From: Solenopsis invicta
Lineage: Eukaryota; Arthropoda; Insecta; Hymenoptera; Formicidae
Assembly (NCBI RefSeq): GCF_016802725.1
Contig: NC_052679.1
Location: 25,931,737-25,995,736, forward strand
DNA length: 64,000 bases
Direction of reading: 5' to 3'
Shown: positions 60,199 through 64,000 of the stretch, piece by piece
How the letters are laid out: each line of letters starts with the position of its first letter
How positions within the stretch are numbered: position 1 is the stretch's first letter
Translations under genes and position numbers: made by a program
Notes under the pieces: generated by a model
What the model saw: the letters and a program-made list of their open reading frames with translations, nothing else
The model's database searches: none
What the model was told of the DNA's origin: nothing

Positions 60199-63100
60199 TA
60201 TTTTGAACTTCTATCTGTTATTATACATATCATTTCTATTAGATTATTTTTATAATTCCGTTTTCTATACTCGCGTGTGTTATAATATAATGGTAAATAC
60301 ACATTTTCAAAACTTTAATTTTTGAAAAAATGCTAACATAAATGACTTATTTCTTAATCCTCTAGATAGAAATCCTTTTAGCTACATTTTCTTTCCTATA
60401 ATAAAATCTAATTATTCTATTTTGGTTTTCGAATGTCGATTCTAATGTTACACGATGAATGAGTTTAATATTACTCGATGAACGGATGTAAAATGTGACA
60501 TCCATCCTTAATAGACTGGAAACTACTCCATAGGGACTCTTTTCTGACAGTTCGACAGGTACCGATAAAAGTTTCTACACCATGTGAGAAACATACGTAT
60601 GCGTGTATCCATGTATCACAAGCAAAAACTTCACACACAAGTATCAGGACGTCGAGAAAATACAATTCCAAGACAATGGAAATTGTATAACAAATGTAGC
60701 ATTATGAATTCTTTTTTACTTTTTTATTTAGCGAAAAATAGTTCATATTGAAAGAATATTTCACGAAAATTTATGCAAAGCAGGAAGGATTATATTATCC
60801 CTATTATCTCTATGCGATAATATTATCCCTATGCAATGTAAGAATTTTCGAAAATATTATAAATGATACAAATAACGATAAAATTAAAAAATGTTTTTTA
60901 ATTTGTTCGTTTTCTGTATAAAGTCTATACTGTAGACTGTAGACAGGTACAGAATTAATGCTTATATTATATTTTAATTCTGGAATAAGATTTCAAAATC
61001 TGTAAAAGTAAAACAAGTTGTCGTAAAATTATTGCATTTAATCGATAAAACAGAACAGACTTTAGGATCTCCTTAAGCTGTTAAATATTTCGATAATTGA
61101 TCGATAAGGTTCGATGTACGAGAAAAAGGACATGAACGTATGTGCATAAAAGAGACAAGCGATACACAGCCAGCGTACGTACGTTCTAATAAAACAGAGT
61201 CAATAAATTATTTTTGGAACGCTTAGTAAGAGTAAAATTAACGATCGATCCTGGCAAATGAGAACGATCAACTCGGTTGAAGTAAACTACGAAATATTGT
61301 TGTTTTTCTGAGTGTTGTTAACGCAATTACTGTGTCGTTTACTATGTCAAATTATTTAAATATTGTTATTGGCTCAGATTCGCAGCAATTATTTAGATGC
61401 AATTTCTAGTCCTTGTCTTATAACATTGATCAAGAACTTATTAGATAATTGTCAAATAAATTTAAAATAAAAGAAATCATATTTAACAATATTATTTTTT
61501 TTATTCCAAGTGTATTTAAAAATATTAAAAGAAATTTTTTTCTAACTTGTTTATTATTAGCAATAATAATAAAATAAATATTAAATTAGGAAGTTATTAG
61601 GTATAATTATTGACGAATCTTTAATGTTTTTGTAAATTTATTTTCCAAAACCCTTTTAACTATTCAGATTTTTGTAAATTTTTGTTAATTATTAATTTAT
61701 TAAATTTATGTAAAACTATTTCTTAACTCTTTCGAAAAATAGCTTAATGTTAATTTTTACTTTTCCTGAAATCGCGATAAAAATTGAAGAAAGAAAATAA
61801 TAATGATTTGGAAAATTGCACGCACAAGTTAATGACGCAAAACAGAAGACGAGGTCAAAAGTTCACGTGCTCGAAATAAGCGGCGTACCACACTTCACTC
61901 TTGCCAACTCAACATTTTCGTAATTCTCTGGGAATAATCCCAAGAGCGAATCTTTATTCAAATAAAATGTGTAAAAAGAAACTTTGGAATTACAAAGTTC
62001 TTTGTAAAAAATTATTATTCGAGGATACAAACGCTAAATCATAAGGCAAAATATCTTTATGTTTCTTTTTCTCATCGCAACATATTTAAATTGTTCTTTT
62101 ATTTCTTTTTTATACGTTTGACTTTATTTTGATCGATAATTTTATTCTATAAATAAGCTTTTCTGAAATTTTAATTATTAGTTAAAAAAAGTCTCTTTTA
62201 TAAAGAGACATTAAAAACTGTGATTTTACTCTTTAAAGCTTTGCTTGAAAAGCATTTCAACAGTGTGATGCTAGTTGACGTAACAACTTTCTTTAAATTT
62301 TTATTAAATTTTTATTAAAAAGTATTTTAAATTTCAGAACTGCAAATTTATAGACTGCTATCAGCTAACAAATAAAATATAAATTTAAATAAATTTTTCT
62401 ATTTATTTCTTGATTATTTATCTTTTATCATTCAAATCACGAGAGGATTTTATATTTATATTATACCTCATTTTTTAAAATATTGAAACATATCAAAAAA
62501 TTATCTCGTGTAACATATCAAAAAACATGTCAATGTTTATTAATTTAATTAGCGGTTTTTGGAAACTTGGATCACCGTAATTCGATGATCCATGAAGTGA
62601 CAATCAAGCTTCCTTTATTTTTGTAGTCTTAAATTTAGTCTTTTTATTATCTATGAAGACACAGTTGAAAATTGCGATGTACAAGGAAAATATTATACAA
62701 AATATCACGTAAACGAGCACATTCAAAATGCGATTACAGTATACCCCAATATTAATTGAACGAATACAAGTTCACTGTGAGTGGGAGAGTTAAAAATGTG
62801 ATTATTTTTCTATCTGTAGAGATCTTTAGATCACATTTATATTATTGTTGATAATTGATGTAGAGACAGGTATATTTTGTCAGAAAGGAAAAATAGTTGT
62901 TATCAGTAGCTTAGAACAACAATATTTTAACTGCAACAATATTTAGTTTACAAAGTTTAAATTATTTTGTAACATTAACGTTATATATCATGTCAAAAAT
63001 AACTAAAAAACACATTATATTTAAAATGATAAAATTGTCTACAATTAGGTTCTAATGAAATAAATTTTAATCATGCAGAATGATGCCAATAGAGAGCCAA

Positions 63101-64000
63101 GTACAAGATATTCTCGTGTACGATAATATATTCTTGTAAAATTGCATACAAGTATAAATACAAGTACATTATATTTATTTTTCCAAGTAATGCCAGAAAA
63201 ATTTGATGTTGGTTCGAAAAAGTGTTTTGAACGATCGTGTCCACATGTATTGTGTACATCTGTGCTTGATTTATTTCATTCAATTTCATTCAGGATAATC
63301 TCTTAATCCAAGATGAAATGCGACTTGTAAAATTGCTAAGCGATTGCACATAAGAAGACTGCAGATTTGTTGCTTTTTTTAATAAAGAGAATGAGCTGCG
63401 CTTAAAAAACTTATTGTAGTTTGCAACACAATTTATAATTTATGGAAATTATGGAAATTTGGAATAAATCTATGAATGTTAGCAATGAGAAACGTATTCG
63501 ATTTTTATTTAGAATTTTAAGTAGAATTCAATACAAAGTACATACATATTTATGGAAATGTATAAGCTGATAGAGCAGCTCGATGTGCTGATAACAACTT
63601 TAATTAAAAAAAGCGTAATTATTTTATCAGGACAAATGCGAATTTGATTTGCTGATGACAATACTAATGAGTTAAAATTCTCTTTGAAATAGGCGACGTA
63701 AAATATCAAAGCACGAGGTTTTGTAGTTATTTTTGCGTGCGGCCCTCGTGATATGAAAGATCGATATTCGCTTATAATTCAAACGGCGTGCGTATATTCC
63801 CTCCGCATCTCCTCCACTTGGCGTTAGCTCATTACGAGCACGAACTTTATTTCTTTTGCTTTAACCGTTGTTTCCACTAACCCACTTTTTGTATTTTCCA
63901 CGTTTATATGACTGTTCAATTGAAGATTCTAGAAGCGAACGATATGTGATGCAAGATGCGTCTTTGAAATTTTGAGCGAAAGATATCTTCGATAGAAGTT

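Larger units (their letters stand above)
45725..64000. other. 5' flank of pHCl, no protein gene supported
   Basis: AT-rich DNA with mariner relics (49858-50640, 53180-53985), small inverted-repeat elements (50388-50503, 52154-52299, 55650-56038) and microsatellites. CpG-richer patches at 47240-47560, 48240-48430, 48918-49098 and 58220-58460 may include non-coding pHCl exons or a promoter. From 60700 to 64000 I see nothing beyond AT-rich sequence. Confidence 0.55.

Noticed and set aside
60471..60671. 66-residue minus-strand frame of non-repetitive composition
   Set aside because: No motif, no neighbouring exon and a length expected by chance.

Overview
This window looks like nuclear DNA of an insect, most likely a hymenopteran and plausibly an ant. 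It is strongly AT-rich, dotted with (GA)n, (CA)n and (TA)n microsatellites, and carries small inverted-repeat elements and dead mariner copies. It also holds one widely split gene with GT-AG introns. I found no bacterial-style operon, rRNA gene or CRISPR array, and no tRNA gene that I could support.

The only protein gene I can support is on the minus strand. It is an insect pH-sensitive chloride channel subunit (pHCl, the pHCl-1 type of Cys-loop ligand-gated anion channel). I rebuilt it exon by exon from splice sites and reading phase. Ten constitutive exons lie between the start codon at 45714 and the stop at 13111: 45554-45714 (signal peptide), 42609-42697, 30567-30631, 28784-29004, 28470-28552, 28207-28347, 22942-23094, 21993-22207, 19745-19795 and 13450-13575, followed by the final exon 13111-13242. 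Every junction keeps frame. Two further exons, 39053-39199 (147 nt) and 24747-24836 (90 nt), have the same phase at both ends and so read as optional cassettes. They predict isoforms of 478, 508, 527 and 557 residues. The second cassette would put 30 acidic residues with a CxxC pair into loop C of the ligand-binding domain.

The rest is intron and flank. 1-13110 is the 3' flank, holding a likely short 3' UTR, several inverted-repeat elements and a 240-bp compound microsatellite. The introns (13243-45553) hold a TTAA-flanked element with a transposase relic (39985-41269), a foldback element with tandem-repeat arms (about 32160-33223) inside another inverted repeat, MITE-like elements near 21.5, 26.3, 29.6, 33.7 and 45.0 kb, and two near-perfect hairpins. 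45725-64000 is the 5' flank. It contains two mariner relics (about 49858-50640 and 53180-53985), more MITEs, simple repeats and a few CpG-richer patches that could be non-coding first exons or promoters. No other gene could be supported in either flank.

Family names rest on recognised motifs and remembered family features; no database search was run.
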